Below are positions 17,901-26,915 of a stretch of DNA of 64,000 nucleotides, in pieces. Source of the stretch: Aliiroseovarius sediminis (GTDB taxonomy: Bacteria; Pseudomonadota; Alphaproteobacteria; Rhodobacterales; Rhodobacteraceae); assembly GCF_022678485.1 (NCBI RefSeq), contig NZ_JALBYP010000039.1:88930-152929 (forward strand), in the 5' to 3' direction. A program made the position numbers and the translations under genes. The notes under the pieces are model-generated. The model saw only the letters and a list, made by a program, of their open reading frames with translations. It was not told the DNA's origin and made no database searches. Within the stretch, counting starts at the first letter, position 1. Each line of letters starts with the position of its first letter.

Positions 17901-18664
17901 CCAATACTCTTTCCGCAATTGCAAAACGGCTTGATGATGCCACCCGGTCCGCGACGGCGACCCACCAGTTGCCTGATGACCAGCAGGTTGATGCAGCCAC
18001 CGGTTACGCCATTCAGGCCATGGGAATCGAACTGCGACAGCAGCGTGGCGAACGCATCGTCGGCGTCAAAATGGGTCTGACCAGCCGCGCCAAGATGGAA
18101 CAGGTAGGTGTCGACGAGGTCACATGGGGACGCCTGACCGACGCGATGCGCCGCGAAGAGGGCGGCACGCTTGTTCGGGCCGACTTTATCCACCCCCGGG
18201 CAGAACCTGAGATTGCGTTCATTTTGGGCCGTCGCCTGACCGGAGAGGTCAGCATGGCAGAGGCCGCACTTGCAATCGAAGGAGTCGCACCAGCGATCGA
18301 GATTATCGACTCCCGATATGAGAATTTCAAATTTTCGCTGGGTGATGTTGTGGCTGACAATTCGTCGTCTGCGGCGTTCTTTATCGGCCCCCTTGCGCGC
18401 CCTGATCTCGATATCGCCAATCTAGGCATGGTTCTTTCCATCGATGGAAAGCCGCGTGAGGTCGGGTCGTCTGCCGCAATTCTTGGCCATCCGCTGCGCG
18501 CGCTTGTCGCGGCAGCTCGGATGACGGCGCGTGCGGGCCATGTGCTTGAGCAAGGCGATATCGTGCTTGCCGGTGCTGCAACAGCTGCGGTGCCGTTAAC
18601 GCCCGGAATGCAGGTTGAAGTCGAAGTTCAAGACGTCGGTCGCGTCCGCTTTGACGTTTCGTAA
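17897..18664 (+). CDS. dmpH: 4-oxalocrotonate decarboxylase
   Basis: 255 aa of the hydratase/decarboxylase family: [36 protein letters not shown] and [16 protein letters not shown]. It decarboxylates 2-oxo-3-hexenedioate to 2-oxopent-4-enoate, the substrate of DmpE, with which it normally forms a complex. It is assigned to DmpH instead of DmpE from its position between dmpG and dmpI and the [10 protein letters not shown] signature. It starts in the dmpG stop. Confidence 0.87.
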   Translation: MTNTLSAIAKRLDDATRSATATHQLPDDQQVDAATGYAIQAMGIELRQQRGERIVGVKMGLTSRAKMEQVGVDEVTWGRLTDAMRREEGGTLVRADFIHPRAEPEIAFILGRRLTGEVSMAEAALAIEGVAPAIEIIDSRYENFKFSLGDVVADNSSSAAFFIGPLARPDLDIANLGMVLSIDGKPREVGSSAAILGHPLRALVAAARMTARAGHVLEQGDIVLAGAATAAVPLTPGMQVEVEVQDVGRVRFDVS

Positions 18665-18676
18665 GGAAGAAATGAT

Positions 18677-18895
18677 ATGCCACTCGTCGAAATCACGATC
18701 ATCGAAGGCCGCACCAGCGCGCAGAAATCCGAGCTGATCACGCAGGTGACAGATGCGGTCGAAAACGCAATCTCCGCCCCCCGTCAAGCCATCCGTGTGG
18801 CGATCCGCGAACTGCCTGCTGAACACTGGGCCATCGGCGGCGTTTCCATCGCTGAAAGCCGTGCGGCACAGGCCGAAAAGAAAACGCCGACTTAG
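18677..18895 (+). CDS. dmpI: 4-oxalocrotonate tautomerase
   Basis: 72 aa, close to the usual 62-70. Pro1 after the initiator Met is the catalytic base (PLVEITIIEGRT), and the conserved Arg and the AIRVAIRELPAEHWAIGG strand are present. It tautomerises 2-hydroxymuconate to 2-oxo-3-hexenedioate, linking DmpC and DmpH. The AAGGAAG ribosome site begins 1 bp after the dmpH stop. Confidence 0.93.
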   Translation: MPLVEITIIEGRTSAQKSELITQVTDAVENAISAPRQAIRVAIRELPAEHWAIGGVSIAESRAAQAEKKTPT

Positions 18896-18977
18896 CCGTT
18901 ACCGCCATGAGGACATCGTAGTCCCGAACGTGGGGCTAAATTGAGCAGACGTCAAAAGATGCGGGAGGGCATAGAAC

Positions 18978-19799
18978 ATGACAGAGAGCCTAGAAATCGG
19001 CAGCCAGATTACGATCGACGGTATCAAGACGAATTATCATGATATCGGGGAAGGCCGTCCGGTCTTTTTCATTCACGGGTCGGGGCCGGGTGTGTCATCA
19101 TGGGCCAACTGGCGGCTGAATCTCGCACCGATTGCCGCCCATGGAGCCCGGTGTATCGCACCCGATATGGCGGGTTTCGGCTATACCGATGCGCCCGACG
19201 GTTTGCGGTTTTCCCGCGACGCTTGGGTCGAACATTTTGCCGCATTCGTGGACAGCCAGACACACGACAAGATTTCCATTGTCGGTAATTCTTTTGGCGG
19301 CGCAATTGCCTTGGCCTATGCGATCCGGTTTCCAGAGCGCGTCGATCGATTGGTGCTGATGGGCGCTGTCGGGCTGGATTTCCCGATCACGCAGGAACTT
19401 GATCAGGTTTGGGGACATGTTCCGACAGTGGAAAACATGGTTGAGCTGATGAAGATTTTCGCCTTCGACCCGTCGCTTGTAAGCGACGATCTGGCCGCAC
19501 TGCGCCACCGCGCTGCGATGCGACCGGGCGTGATGGAGGCCTATTCGTCAATGTTTCCAGAGCCGCGCCAGGATGCTCTTCGCGCCCTAGCATCGCGCGA
19601 AGAAGATGTGGAGCAACTAAAAGTGCCAACCCTGATCGTTCACGGGCAAGACGACAGGGTGATCCCGGTCGATGTTTCCAAGCGGCTGTTCGCGCTGCTT
19701 GGGAGTTCCGAACTGCATCTGTTTCGCGAATGCGGACATTGGACACAAATCGAGAAGGCCGACCGTTTCAACACGCTCGTCGGTGATTTTTTGACCTGA
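18978..19799 (+). CDS. dmpD: 2-hydroxymuconic semialdehyde hydrolase-like alpha/beta hydrolase
   Basis: 273 aa. The oxyanion loop HGSGPGVSSWANW is typical of meta-cleavage-product hydrolases. Catalytic Ser105 is in GNSFGG, with Asp in HGQDDRVIP and His in CGHWTQIE. It cleaves the C-C bond of ring-fission products to an acid and 2-oxopent-4-enoate. With DmpC it gives both branches of the lower pathway. About 80 bp separate it from dmpI. Its exact ring-fission substrate cannot be read from sequence. Confidence 0.88.
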   Translation: MTESLEIGSQITIDGIKTNYHDIGEGRPVFFIHGSGPGVSSWANWRLNLAPIAAHGARCIAPDMAGFGYTDAPDGLRFSRDAWVEHFAAFVDSQTHDKISIVGNSFGGAIALAYAIRFPERVDRLVLMGAVGLDFPITQELDQVWGHVPTVENMVELMKIFAFDPSLVSDDLAALRHRAAMRPGVMEAYSSMFPEPRQDALRALASREEDVEQLKVPTLIVHGQDDRVIPVDVSKRLFALLGSSELHLFRECGHWTQIEKADRFNTLVGDFLT

Positions 19800-19885
19800 C
19801 TGAAGCCGGTCGGGGAACCGGCGCCAAGACAACAATGAATTCCCGCAGGCAGTATGTTCGGCGAGATATCTTCGGAGGAGGAAAA

Positions 19886-20686
19886 ATGTCTTTAATTTCT
19901 AACACTGCGGCGACGGGCGAGACCATCAGTCTTGCGGGGGTGTCGAAGACCTACATGACGGCAAAGGGGCCTTTGCCCGTGTTGCGGGATATCAATCTTG
20001 ACATCAAAGCGGGTGAGTTTGTTTCATTCGTCGGGCCATCGGGATGTGGAAAATCCACTTTGCTAAAAATTATTGCTGGGCTTGTCAGCTATGATACCGG
20101 CACTGTTGAAGTTGGCGGTGAAGCACCGCGCGAAGGACGCGAAGATATCGGCTTCATGCTGCAACAATCGGTTCTGATGCCTTGGCTGAACGTCAGCAAG
20201 AACGTGGAATTGCCATTCGCAATCTCGGGCCGGCGAAACGGAAATACTCCGAAAAGGGTGGCCGAACTTCTTGATCTGGTGGGCCTTACGCCTGTTGCTA
20301 AACTTAACCCTTGGGAATTGTCGGGCGGGATGCAGCAACGCGTTGCTTTGGCACGGGCTCTGGCACTTGATCCGGGTATCATGCTCATGGACGAACCGTT
20401 TTCCGCGCTCGACGAATTTAAACGTGAATTCCTTAACATCGAAGTGGCCCAGATGGCCGACAAACTGGGCAAGACCACGCTACTGGTGACACACAGCATT
20501 AGCGAGGCCGTCTTGATGTCCGACCATATCATCGCACTGGGTGCAAACCCCGGCCGTGTCGTAGGTGAAATCAAAGTCGATCTGGAACGTCCACGGCGCA
20601 CCAACATGGTAGGTAGCGCCCGTTTCCAAGAAATCAGCAATGAAGTGCGCGTGGCATTGGCCGCGGATCTGGAAGGGGTACAGTAA
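19886..20686 (+). CDS. ABC transporter ATP-binding protein, NitT/TauT type
   Basis: 266 aa from ATG 19886, which has GGAGGAGG 5-12 nt upstream. Walker A GPSGCGKST, signature LSGGMQQR, and Walker B IMLMDEPFSALD are intact. It is followed directly by its permease (TAATG overlap) and then the binding protein. The transporter follows the meta-cleavage genes on the same strand and probably imports their aromatic or cyclic precursor. Confidence 0.9.
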   Translation: MSLISNTAATGETISLAGVSKTYMTAKGPLPVLRDINLDIKAGEFVSFVGPSGCGKSTLLKIIAGLVSYDTGTVEVGGEAPREGREDIGFMLQQSVLMPWLNVSKNVELPFAISGRRNGNTPKRVAELLDLVGLTPVAKLNPWELSGGMQQRVALARALALDPGIMLMDEPFSALDEFKREFLNIEVAQMADKLGKTTLLVTHSISEAVLMSDHIIALGANPGRVVGEIKVDLERPRRTNMVGSARFQEISNEVRVALAADLEGVQ

Positions 20687-21447
20687 TGACCAATACAATT
20701 CTCTATCGCGCCGGCTTGCCGACTTCAGTGGGCATCACACTGATCGGGCTGTGGCAAATTCTTAGTATCGTCGGGGCAATCAATCCGATCATGATTCCAT
20801 CACCGTGGGACATTGCCATCGCCTTTAGCGAATTGGTTACACGCGGATATTTCTGGCAGGCCACCTGGTTTACCCTGCAAGAAACGCTATACGGGTTCGC
20901 AATTGGCGTCACGCTGGGGCTGATCATCGGCGCACTCACCGGCACATTCCCGATGTTTCGCACCGCAATCTACCCCTTCGTGATTGCGTTTCAAAATACA
21001 CCCCGCGTCGCATTGGCGCCAATCTTTCTGACATGGTTCGGGTTCGGCATGACGTCCAAGGTCGTTATGGCTGCTGTGATCTGCTTCTTTCCTGTGGTGA
21101 TCAACACGGTCGCCGGTATGGCGAGCGTCGGCGACAACGCAAAAATGTTATTCCGATCATTGGGCGCGAGCAGGGCACAGACGTTTTTCCGCCTAACCTT
21201 GCCGGGTGCGTCCGAAATTGCCTTTGCGGGCATCAAGACCGCGCTGACGCTGGCTTTGCTGGGTGCAATCGTTGCCGAATTTGTCGGTGGATCTGTCGGC
21301 CTTGGGGTCTTGATCAAGGAACTGAATTTCCAGCTCGAAGTCGCCAAAGGCTTTGCCGTTGTCCTGTTCTTAGCTGTGATCGGCCTCACTCTCTACGGGC
21401 TGATCGAACTGCTTGAACGCTATCTGATCACTTGGAAACACGACTGA
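20686..21447 (+). CDS. ABC transporter permease, NitT/TauT type
   Basis: 253 aa inner-membrane protein with about six helices and the BPD_transp_1 core (LFRSLGASRAQTFFRLTLPGASEIAFAGIKTALTLALLG). The ATG overlaps the ATPase stop (TAATG). It forms the channel of the transporter whose binding protein is encoded 120 bp downstream. Confidence 0.9.
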   Translation: MTNTILYRAGLPTSVGITLIGLWQILSIVGAINPIMIPSPWDIAIAFSELVTRGYFWQATWFTLQETLYGFAIGVTLGLIIGALTGTFPMFRTAIYPFVIAFQNTPRVALAPIFLTWFGFGMTSKVVMAAVICFFPVVINTVAGMASVGDNAKMLFRSLGASRAQTFFRLTLPGASEIAFAGIKTALTLALLGAIVAEFVGGSVGLGVLIKELNFQLEVAKGFAVVLFLAVIGLTLYGLIELLERYLITWKHD

Positions 21448-21569
21448 TCGGCCCCCGCATGAGTATTGTTCACCGAAGGATCGGAAGGGAAACTTCGGTG
21501 AATACCCTAAGACTGAACACCAGCGCGGCCCCGATTTTGCCGCAACCAAAACACACAAGGGAGAAGACA

Positions 21570-22604
21570 ATGAAACGACTCGTTAAAACCATCGGCGCGG
21601 CCGCAATCGGCGCTGTGACGCTACAAATGGGAACGGTGAACGCGGCGGTCGCGCAAGACCTTACCCCGGTCGAAGTACTACTTCCAATCCCCGAGGGCTT
21701 TGCATTCACGCCACTCATCGTTGCCCGTGAGATGGGATATTTCGCTGAAGAAGGTATCGACGTTTCGACCGTTGTTGCTGATGGGTCCGGATACCTTTCA
21801 CAGCAAATCGTTGCCGGTAACAGCCAGTTCGCACTCATGGGAGCAGCAGACGCCGTCGTCGCGTTCAACCGTCGCGACGACATCCGGGTGCTGTTCTGCA
21901 ATCAGGTTAAGAACGTCTATCGCATCGTTGCACGTGCGGATTCAGGCGTGACATCCATGGCGGACCTCGAAGGGAAATCTCTGGGCTATACCGAACCGGG
22001 TGGTGGCGAAAGCCAGCTGGTCTCAGCAGCAATCGAAGGGGCTGGCCTTGAAGTCAACCGGACCATCACGCTTCTGCCCATCGGCCCTGCGGGTCCACAA
22101 TCGTTGATTGCCCTGCAAAATGATACGGTTCAGGCGTACAGCTCCAGCTTTCCGGATGTTGCGGTTCTGGCCGCATCAGGCATCGACTGGATCGACATCA
22201 CACCTAAGACTTATTCCAACGTTCCAGGGGCCTGCATGGTAACCACAGAGGAAGTGCTGGCCAGCGAAGACGGCATGAGCGCGGCCACCGCACTGTCAAA
22301 CGCTTGGGTCCACGGGCAGTATTACGCCATTGAAAACCCCGACGCAGCGTTTGCACTGGTATGTGACACAATCGAGGCGGCCTGCGAAAACGAAACCGTG
22401 GCACAAGCGCTTTATGTCGAAGCGATGAACCTGATCACTCCGCCTGAAGGCCAGCGCCCGGGCGAGTTGACACTCTCATCGTGGCAGACGGTTGTGGACA
22501 TCCTTGCGTCCAGCGAAACGGTTTCGGCTAATCTGGATGTTATGCCGCTGATCTCGGGCGACAATGTGCAAGCGGTCATCGACGCGGCCTACGCCGATCG
22601 GTAA
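21570..22604 (+). CDS. ABC transporter substrate-binding protein, NMT1/THI5-like
   Basis: 344 aa from ATG 21570 (AAGGGAGAAGACA precedes). Sec signal peptide MKRLVKTIGAAAIGAVTLQMGTVNAAVAQ. The mature part has LLPIPEGFAFTPLIVAREMGYFAEEGIDV, typical of NMT1/THI5-like binders that recognise pyrimidine, riboflavin or aromatic compounds. Location after the lower meta-cleavage pathway suggests it binds the compound that feeds the pathway. Last gene of the operon; a hairpin follows. Confidence 0.87.
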   Translation: MKRLVKTIGAAAIGAVTLQMGTVNAAVAQDLTPVEVLLPIPEGFAFTPLIVAREMGYFAEEGIDVSTVVADGSGYLSQQIVAGNSQFALMGAADAVVAFNRRDDIRVLFCNQVKNVYRIVARADSGVTSMADLEGKSLGYTEPGGGESQLVSAAIEGAGLEVNRTITLLPIGPAGPQSLIALQNDTVQAYSSSFPDVAVLAASGIDWIDITPKTYSNVPGACMVTTEEVLASEDGMSAATALSNAWVHGQYYAIENPDAAFALVCDTIEAACENETVAQALYVEAMNLITPPEGQRPGELTLSSWQTVVDILASSETVSANLDVMPLISGDNVQAVIDAAYADR

Positions 22605-22658
22605 GATTAGTGCTTTCGCGAACACGCATGACGATACTAAACGATATAAGCATGAGTG

Positions 22659-22679
22659 CCCCGACCGTTACGGTCGGGG
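22659..22679 (+). terminator. hairpin after the aromatic-degradation/transport operon
   Basis: CCCCGACCG-TTA-CGGTCGGGG is a perfect 9-bp stem with a 3-nt loop, 55 bp after the binding-protein stop. The following T-tract is weak (TAATTTG), so termination efficiency is uncertain. Confidence 0.6.
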
Positions 22680-22949
22680 TAATTTGCGTAGGCCGAATTG
22701 AAAGAAAAGATTCCCACCGCCCCCGGTCATGATTTATATGTCGCCAATTCCGACGACATGGGCCGACTTCATCTTGTGGCGTTGGTTGGCTATTGTGCAA
22801 TGAGGTGCGCTAGGTGCGCGTTGACACCCGCATAATTGTAGCAGTCAGCCCATTCTACTCCAGCAGCTAACGGAAATTCGGCCTTATCACTCGAAAACCG
22901 GGGCGCTCAGCCAGCGCACTTTGGACCGGGCGGTTTTTTGGAGAAAAGC

Positions 22950-23300
22950 TTGGAAAACACTTTTATCGACCTTTTCACGCCCCGAAATCTTCTCGTGGAC
23001 ATGGTGCATTTTTATCAAACCGAACTTGGTTTCTCCATCAAGACGCGCTCTGCCTCCTTGGCAATACTGCATGGGCCGACACCGCAGACGCCAAGCTTGA
23101 GAGTGCACGCCAGAGATGGCGGCTTGCAAGTAGGCACGACTGGGTTAGTGTTCCATGTCACGCACTTCGAAGCGGCTCTGAGCGAGTTAACTGCGACCGG
23201 ACATGTTGTGCTTGGTTCCTGTAATCCCGAACAAAGGTCGTTCATGATCGCCGATCCTGCTGGCAACCAGATCGAATTTCGCGAAATGTCGTTGAACTAA
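22950..23300 (+). CDS. VOC/glyoxalase-fold small protein
   Basis: 116 aa from a TTG at 22950 with GGAG 7-10 nt upstream; an in-frame TTG at 22938 lacks a ribosome site. It has one complete beta-alpha-beta-beta-beta VOC unit pair: LFTPRNLLVDMVHFYQTELGF, then VFHVTHFEAALSEL, then MIADPAGNQIEFREM. It is too short for an extradiol dioxygenase, which needs about 290 residues. The fold suggests metal-dependent glyoxalase, resistance or isomerase chemistry; the function is unknown. It lies beyond the terminator of the dmp operon. Confidence 0.7.
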   Translation: MENTFIDLFTPRNLLVDMVHFYQTELGFSIKTRSASLAILHGPTPQTPSLRVHARDGGLQVGTTGLVFHVTHFEAALSELTATGHVVLGSCNPEQRSFMIADPAGNQIEFREMSLN

Positions 23301-23601
23301 GAACAGGCGCCTCGCTCAGAGCCAACTGCTGTTGAAAAATGAGCGGTTCTGGTTGCAATTTTTATCAAAGTAGTTGCCTACTGATTTCATGGTAAACAAT
23401 GGGGTGGATGCCGCCAGCGGCATTAAATGTGCTAAGGTAGTGGGTGTTGAAGCGCCGCTACAACTAAGACCGCATGTCCTTTTCCGTAACCATCCGCACG
23501 GCTCTCGCGCATGTCTCAGGTGAATAGCTGTTCGCTCTGTTGTCTTTTTCCATGGCTCCAACCCTTCCTCAATTTGGAGCCTCCGGAAAACCCGGAGCGG
23601 T
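23301..23601. other. gene-free stretch after the VOC gene
   Basis: No supported gene. The right end contains a CTCCGG-AAAAC-CCGGAG hairpin (around 23580-23597) just after the stop of the minus-strand 44-aa frame, which could terminate that transcript. Confidence 0.4.
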
Positions 23602-23736
23602 TCATACCGTAAGGAAAAGCAAGGCGGCAATCCCCAGAAGGGCCGCCATGCCCGCTGCATCGTGCAGCCGCCCATGAACACCGGCGGAGAGAGAGTCGGC
23701 GATGCTGTCAGTTCGATCCGGTATGATGCGGCTCAA
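23602..23736 (-). CDS. possible 44-aa single-helix membrane protein
   Basis: The TTG start at 23736 overlaps the stop of the DUF883-like gene (TTGA). The product ends in one hydrophobic helix (AAGMAALLGIAALLFLTV). The overlap and the membrane segment make it plausible as a coupled small partner of the preceding membrane-anchored protein, but the length and non-ATG start leave it uncertain. Confidence 0.35.
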   Translation of the reverse strand: MSRIIPDRTDSIADSLSAGVHGRLHDAAGMAALLGIAALLFLTV

Positions 23737-24088
23737 TCGTGGTTGCGCCGCATCAACATCGTGAACACCAATCCGACCCCGAGTGCGCCAAGAAACCAGT
23801 GGACCGGATTCTCACGGACATTGGATTCCATATCTTTTTCAAGCCGGAAAACCTGCTTCCCCAGTTTCTTGACAGCCCGGCGCGACTCGTCCAGCACTTC
23901 TTCCGTGAAATCCGTTGCGTTTGCTTGCATGCCGTCTGCACGTGCTTTCCCGTATTCGCCCAAAGACTTGGTCAGAGCGGCGATATCGTTCTGATCTCGG
24001 CCATTTCAGCGCGAATTTCGTCCTCATACTTGGCAATTGCGGGATTGCCATTCGATTTTGTCTCTTTTTCAGCCGTGGCCGTCTCTAT
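23733..24088 (-). pseudogene. DUF883/ElaB-YqjD-like membrane-anchored protein, frameshifted
   Basis: Two frames join into one protein: KSNGNPAIAKYEDEIRAEMAEIR, then after a one-base deletion near 23990 DIAALTKSLGEYGKARADGMQ and on to VHWFLGALGVGLVFTMLMRRNHD. The coiled amphipathic body plus C-terminal membrane helix matches the ElaB/YqjD/DUF883 group, which anchors ribosomes or responds to stress. The probable start codon reads ATA (24088-24086) after a good AAGAGG, suggesting a lost ATG. Two lesions point to decay unless one is a sequencing error. Confidence 0.65.
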
Positions 24089-24182
24089 TTTCCTCTTGGT
24101 GTCTCTGTTCGAGGCATTCGCAAACCAAAGCCCGCCATCGTGCCCATCACGCCATCCCAGCACTCCGCAGTACTGAACCGCA

Positions 24183-24196
24183 TTAACAATCATCAA
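24183..24196. promoter_or_regulatory. possible FNR/CRP-type site, degenerate
   Basis: TTAAC-AATC-ATCAA lies about 95 bp upstream of the DUF883-like gene. It resembles the TTAAC-N4-GTTAA repeats elsewhere in this island, with the right half closer to the classic FNR half-site. Confidence 0.35.
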
Positions 24197-24292
24197 CATC
24201 GCAACCACAGAAGTGTCTTATGATCATCTGGCGATCTTCAACACGCATCTCGCGTCAGATCAAATAAGTGCGCTATATAACAGGATCTTCGA

Positions 24293-24550
24293 ATGAAGGG
24301 GCAGCCCCAGACAAAGGTGATCGCGTGTTTTGCAACCTCCAAACAAGGGACAAGCGGACACGTACGACGCTGTCATGATGATCAACATCTGGGCCACGTC
24401 GTCTTGATGGACGGCGTCCCCACACCGTTCGATGCACTGACGTTCGACGAAACACTCCAGCAAATTCAGAGCATTCTGCCAGAGCCTGCAGAACCCGACA
24501 TGTCATTAAGACCAAAAGGGGGTCGCCAACATGCACAGCGCCACATATGA
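24293..24550 (+). CDS. uncertain hypothetical frame, 85 aa
   Basis: An 85-codon frame beginning MKGQPQTKVIACFATS. No domain is recognised. Its last 20 bases overlap the start of the AhpD-like gene in another frame. It may be a decayed gene fragment or chance. It is listed because no other gene covers the stretch. Confidence 0.25.
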   Translation: MKGQPQTKVIACFATSKQGTSGHVRRCHDDQHLGHVVLMDGVPTPFDALTFDETLQQIQSILPEPAEPDMSLRPKGGRQHAQRHI

Positions 24551-25142
24551 TAAAAGAATATTCTCCCCCAGCCTTCTCTTCCGTGACTTGGGGTTCCTGA
24601 TATCGAAAGCTCCTGCGCTTGTCGGCGCGGTGCGCAACCCTGACATCGGGCGCGTCTTCACAGGAAAGATCATGATGGTGGTGACAGCAGTCAATGGATG
24701 CACATACTGCACGTGGTTTCACGCCCAGCAAGCCGTCACGAGCGGAATGAGCGACACGGAAATCGGCGACATGTTCGATCTGCAATTCGAGGCATCCGCC
24801 ACCGAGCATGAGCTACCGGCGCTCTTGTACGCGCAGCACTACGCCGAAACCAATCGCAACCCCGATCCGAAGATGACCGAGCGGCTTGATGTCTTCTATG
24901 GGGACCGGACTGCCAGCGATATCATGTTGCTGATCCGAGTGATCTCTTTTGGCAACCTTCTGGGAAACACATTTGATGCCTTCCCCACGCGACTGAAGGG
25001 ACAGAAGGCAGAAAACAGCAGTGCGCTTTTTGAACTGTTGTTCTGGCTTGCGACGTTCTGGCTGATGCTGCCGGCCAAATGGATATTGCAGCGGCGGCGT
25101 TCAGACGGCACGAAGCCTGATCCAACCGAAGAAACACAATGA
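24531..25142 (+). CDS. AhpD/carboxymuconolactone-decarboxylase-like protein
   Basis: 203 aa. The alkylhydroperoxidase-D core has the redox motif CTYCTWFH (within VNGCTYCTWFHAQQAV). N- and C-terminal extensions are longer than in AhpD, and the C-terminus has a hydrophobic helix (LFELLFWLATFWLMLPAKW), possibly a membrane anchor. The two cysteines and the His of the family motif are intact. It is the only intact frame between the DUF883-like and FtsH remnants. Peroxide or thiol chemistry is inferred from the family. Confidence 0.78.
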   Translation: MHSATYDKRIFSPSLLFRDLGFLISKAPALVGAVRNPDIGRVFTGKIMMVVTAVNGCTYCTWFHAQQAVTSGMSDTEIGDMFDLQFEASATEHELPALLYAQHYAETNRNPDPKMTERLDVFYGDRTASDIMLLIRVISFGNLLGNTFDAFPTRLKGQKAENSSALFELLFWLATFWLMLPAKWILQRRRSDGTKPDPTEETQ

Positions 25143-25593
25143 AGCGCGGAACCCAGATCCACCTTTGATACATCCTGCTTGCGGTGATGGGCGTGGTGTT
25201 CATCCGCAACCTTTGGGTTCAAAGCCAGACCATCGAGGCGATCCCCTATAATTAGTTCGAGACATATCTTGATTAGGGAACGATCACTGCCGGGTGCGGT
25301 TGAAACACCCGGTTCACCACGCTTTTGATCTGGATCTTGCCGGCGAGGCTGCGCCCCCCATCATTTTCATCGACGAGTTGGACACCCTTGGCCGGGCGCG
25401 TAGGGCGGGCCGGATGCATGGCGGAAATGACAAGCGGAAACAGACGCTGAACCAGCTTCTGTCGGAACTCGGCAGGTTAGGCCCAAACGAGGGCGCGGTG
25501 CTCCTCGCGGCCACAAACCGGCCCGAAATTCTCGGCCCCGCGCTGCTGCGGGCGGGCCGCTTTGACCGGCAGGTATTGGTGGACCGGCCCTAA
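25140..25593 (+). pseudogene. ftsH: FtsH protease remnant
   Basis: The N-terminal membrane part is readable through in-frame stops: YILLAVMGVVFIRNLWVQSQTIEAIPYN, with TGA where FtsH has Trp and two TAGs nearby. After a large deletion the AAA core resumes at about 25345: [26 protein letters not shown], and the second region of homology [22 protein letters not shown]. Walker A, the C-terminal AAA part and the HEXXH protease domain are absent. It is non-functional. Confidence 0.85.
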
Positions 25594-26336
25594 GTTTGTG
25601 CAAGGGTCTCAGGCGCTTCCAGCTTTTCTTTCAGCACGCCCAGAAACTCCGCTGCCGGACCGGCCTGCAACACGCGGTGATCGAAGGACAGATAGAACCG
25701 CGCGACCGGCGCGATGACCACCTCGCCGTTTTGCGCGATAGGGGTGTCCTGCATCGCCGCCACGCAAAGCGACGCGACCGAGGGCAGAACCGGCATGGCG
25801 ATAAAGAAGTCCACCGGCGCGACCATGCCGATATTCGATATGCCCAGATTGGGAACAGACAGCATCTTCTGAAAGCTCTGCTCGACCGTTTCCTGCGACA
25901 ACTCGCCATTGCGGATGCTTTCGACGACGGCCTGCGCTTCCTTCGCAATCTCGACCAGCGATTTCGAACTTGCGCCCTCGATCAAGTGCGGCACGGCCAC
26001 ATCGCCGACTTGCACGGGTCCGCCAACCGCGATTGCCTTGGGTTTGGGCAGGATGACCGTGTCTTCTCCCTCCCAAAGCCCGGCAATGATCGGATGGGTT
26101 TTGCAAGCCTCTGCTGCAGCCTTCCGGATCAGCGTCATAAGGCTGATCCTGGTGCCGCTATCGGTGCTGAGTTGCTTGCGGAATGACTGTGCCTTTTGCA
26201 GATTGACCGCAATGCCGACATGGACAACGGGCGTCTTGGGCCAATTGGCGCTGAACATGTCCGCAATGGCCTTTTGCGGCCCTTCTATCCTGTAGATCAG
26301 TCTGCCGCTTTCATCTTCTTGCAGGTCCAATGTCAT
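25590..26336 (-). CDS. E2-like acyltransferase catalytic domain without lipoyl domain
   Basis: 248 aa from ATG 26336 (AAGGAGATC upstream). The 2-oxoacid-dehydrogenase acyltransferase fold is clear: [49 protein letters not shown] and the C-terminal [19 protein letters not shown]. The active-site motif HRxxxDG reads HRVLQAG, losing the catalytic Asp-Gly. No lipoyl or E1-binding domain is present. It is either a decaying relic or a repurposed non-catalytic fold. It converges on the FtsH remnant with 4 bp overlap. Confidence 0.75.
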   Translation of the reverse strand: MTLDLQEDESGRLIYRIEGPQKAIADMFSANWPKTPVVHVGIAVNLQKAQSFRKQLSTDSGTRISLMTLIRKAAAEACKTHPIIAGLWEGEDTVILPKPKAIAVGGPVQVGDVAVPHLIEGASSKSLVEIAKEAQAVVESIRNGELSQETVEQSFQKMLSVPNLGISNIGMVAPVDFFIAMPVLPSVASLCVAAMQDTPIAQNGEVVIAPVARFYLSFDHRVLQAGPAAEFLGVLKEKLEAPETLAQT

Positions 26337-26444
26337 CGCCTGATCTCCTTCGCTGGCACTTGTTTTCGGCCGGGCGTCGCTATCGTTCTCGACGCACCCG
26401 CTCTCATCCAACCAAAGACCTGCCACGCGGCGCCTGGGCCTGCA

Positions 26445-26458
26445 TTAACCGCCGTCAA
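26445..26458. promoter_or_regulatory. TTAAC-N4-GTCAA inverted repeat
   Basis: TTAAC-CGCC-GTCAA lies about 110 bp upstream of the E2-like gene start (26336, minus strand). It is one mismatch from the perfect TTAAC-N4-GTTAA copies at 35087 and 35646. Confidence 0.45.
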
Positions 26459-26593
26459 GCGCACTTAAAGGCGCTGTGCCAAAACGATGATCCATTGTTG
26501 AATAAGCTCAGGGGTGCTGCGGGCGATTGACCTAAAGTCCGTCTTCTAGCCGATTCGGCTTGGCCGCGATTGTTGAGAATAATCAGCTTCGCG

Positions 26594-26790
26594 ATGGCGG
26601 GCCGGACGGTCGAAGATCTGATGCGCACATCTGTCACAAACATGGCCCCCGAACAGACCCTTGCGGATTTCATCAATGATACCGTGCAGGCGCAGCGGAT
26701 CAGTTTCGTGACCGTAGTCGAAAGGGACCGTATGCTGGGTGTGATTACGCTGTCGGACATGGCCAGCTATCTGGCCTTGTCAATGCAGTC
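26594..26790 (+). pseudogene. CBS-domain remnant
   Basis: One CBS unit is readable: GRTVEDLMRTSVTNMAPEQTLADFINDTVQAQRISFVTVV, then GVITLSDMASYLALS. Such paired CBS units occur at the C-terminus of membrane metalloproteases or as free sensors; the partner part is missing at both ends. The frame then runs into unrelated sequence. Confidence 0.65.
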
Positions 26791-26915
26791 GATGCCATGT
26801 CCACTGCACGCGCAGCATCCTCTCTTTTTGCGCGACCAAGCAAGATCCGGCCCTGGATCGCGAGCCTGCCGGCCAGGACATTCCGCCGATCGGTCGCAAA
26901 CACACTATCTCAGCA

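Noticed and set aside
22950..23300. VOC protein as the missing extradiol ring-cleavage dioxygenase
   Set aside because: It is only about 116 residues with one VOC module; two-domain extradiol enzymes need about 290 residues and the His-His-Glu set is not evident.
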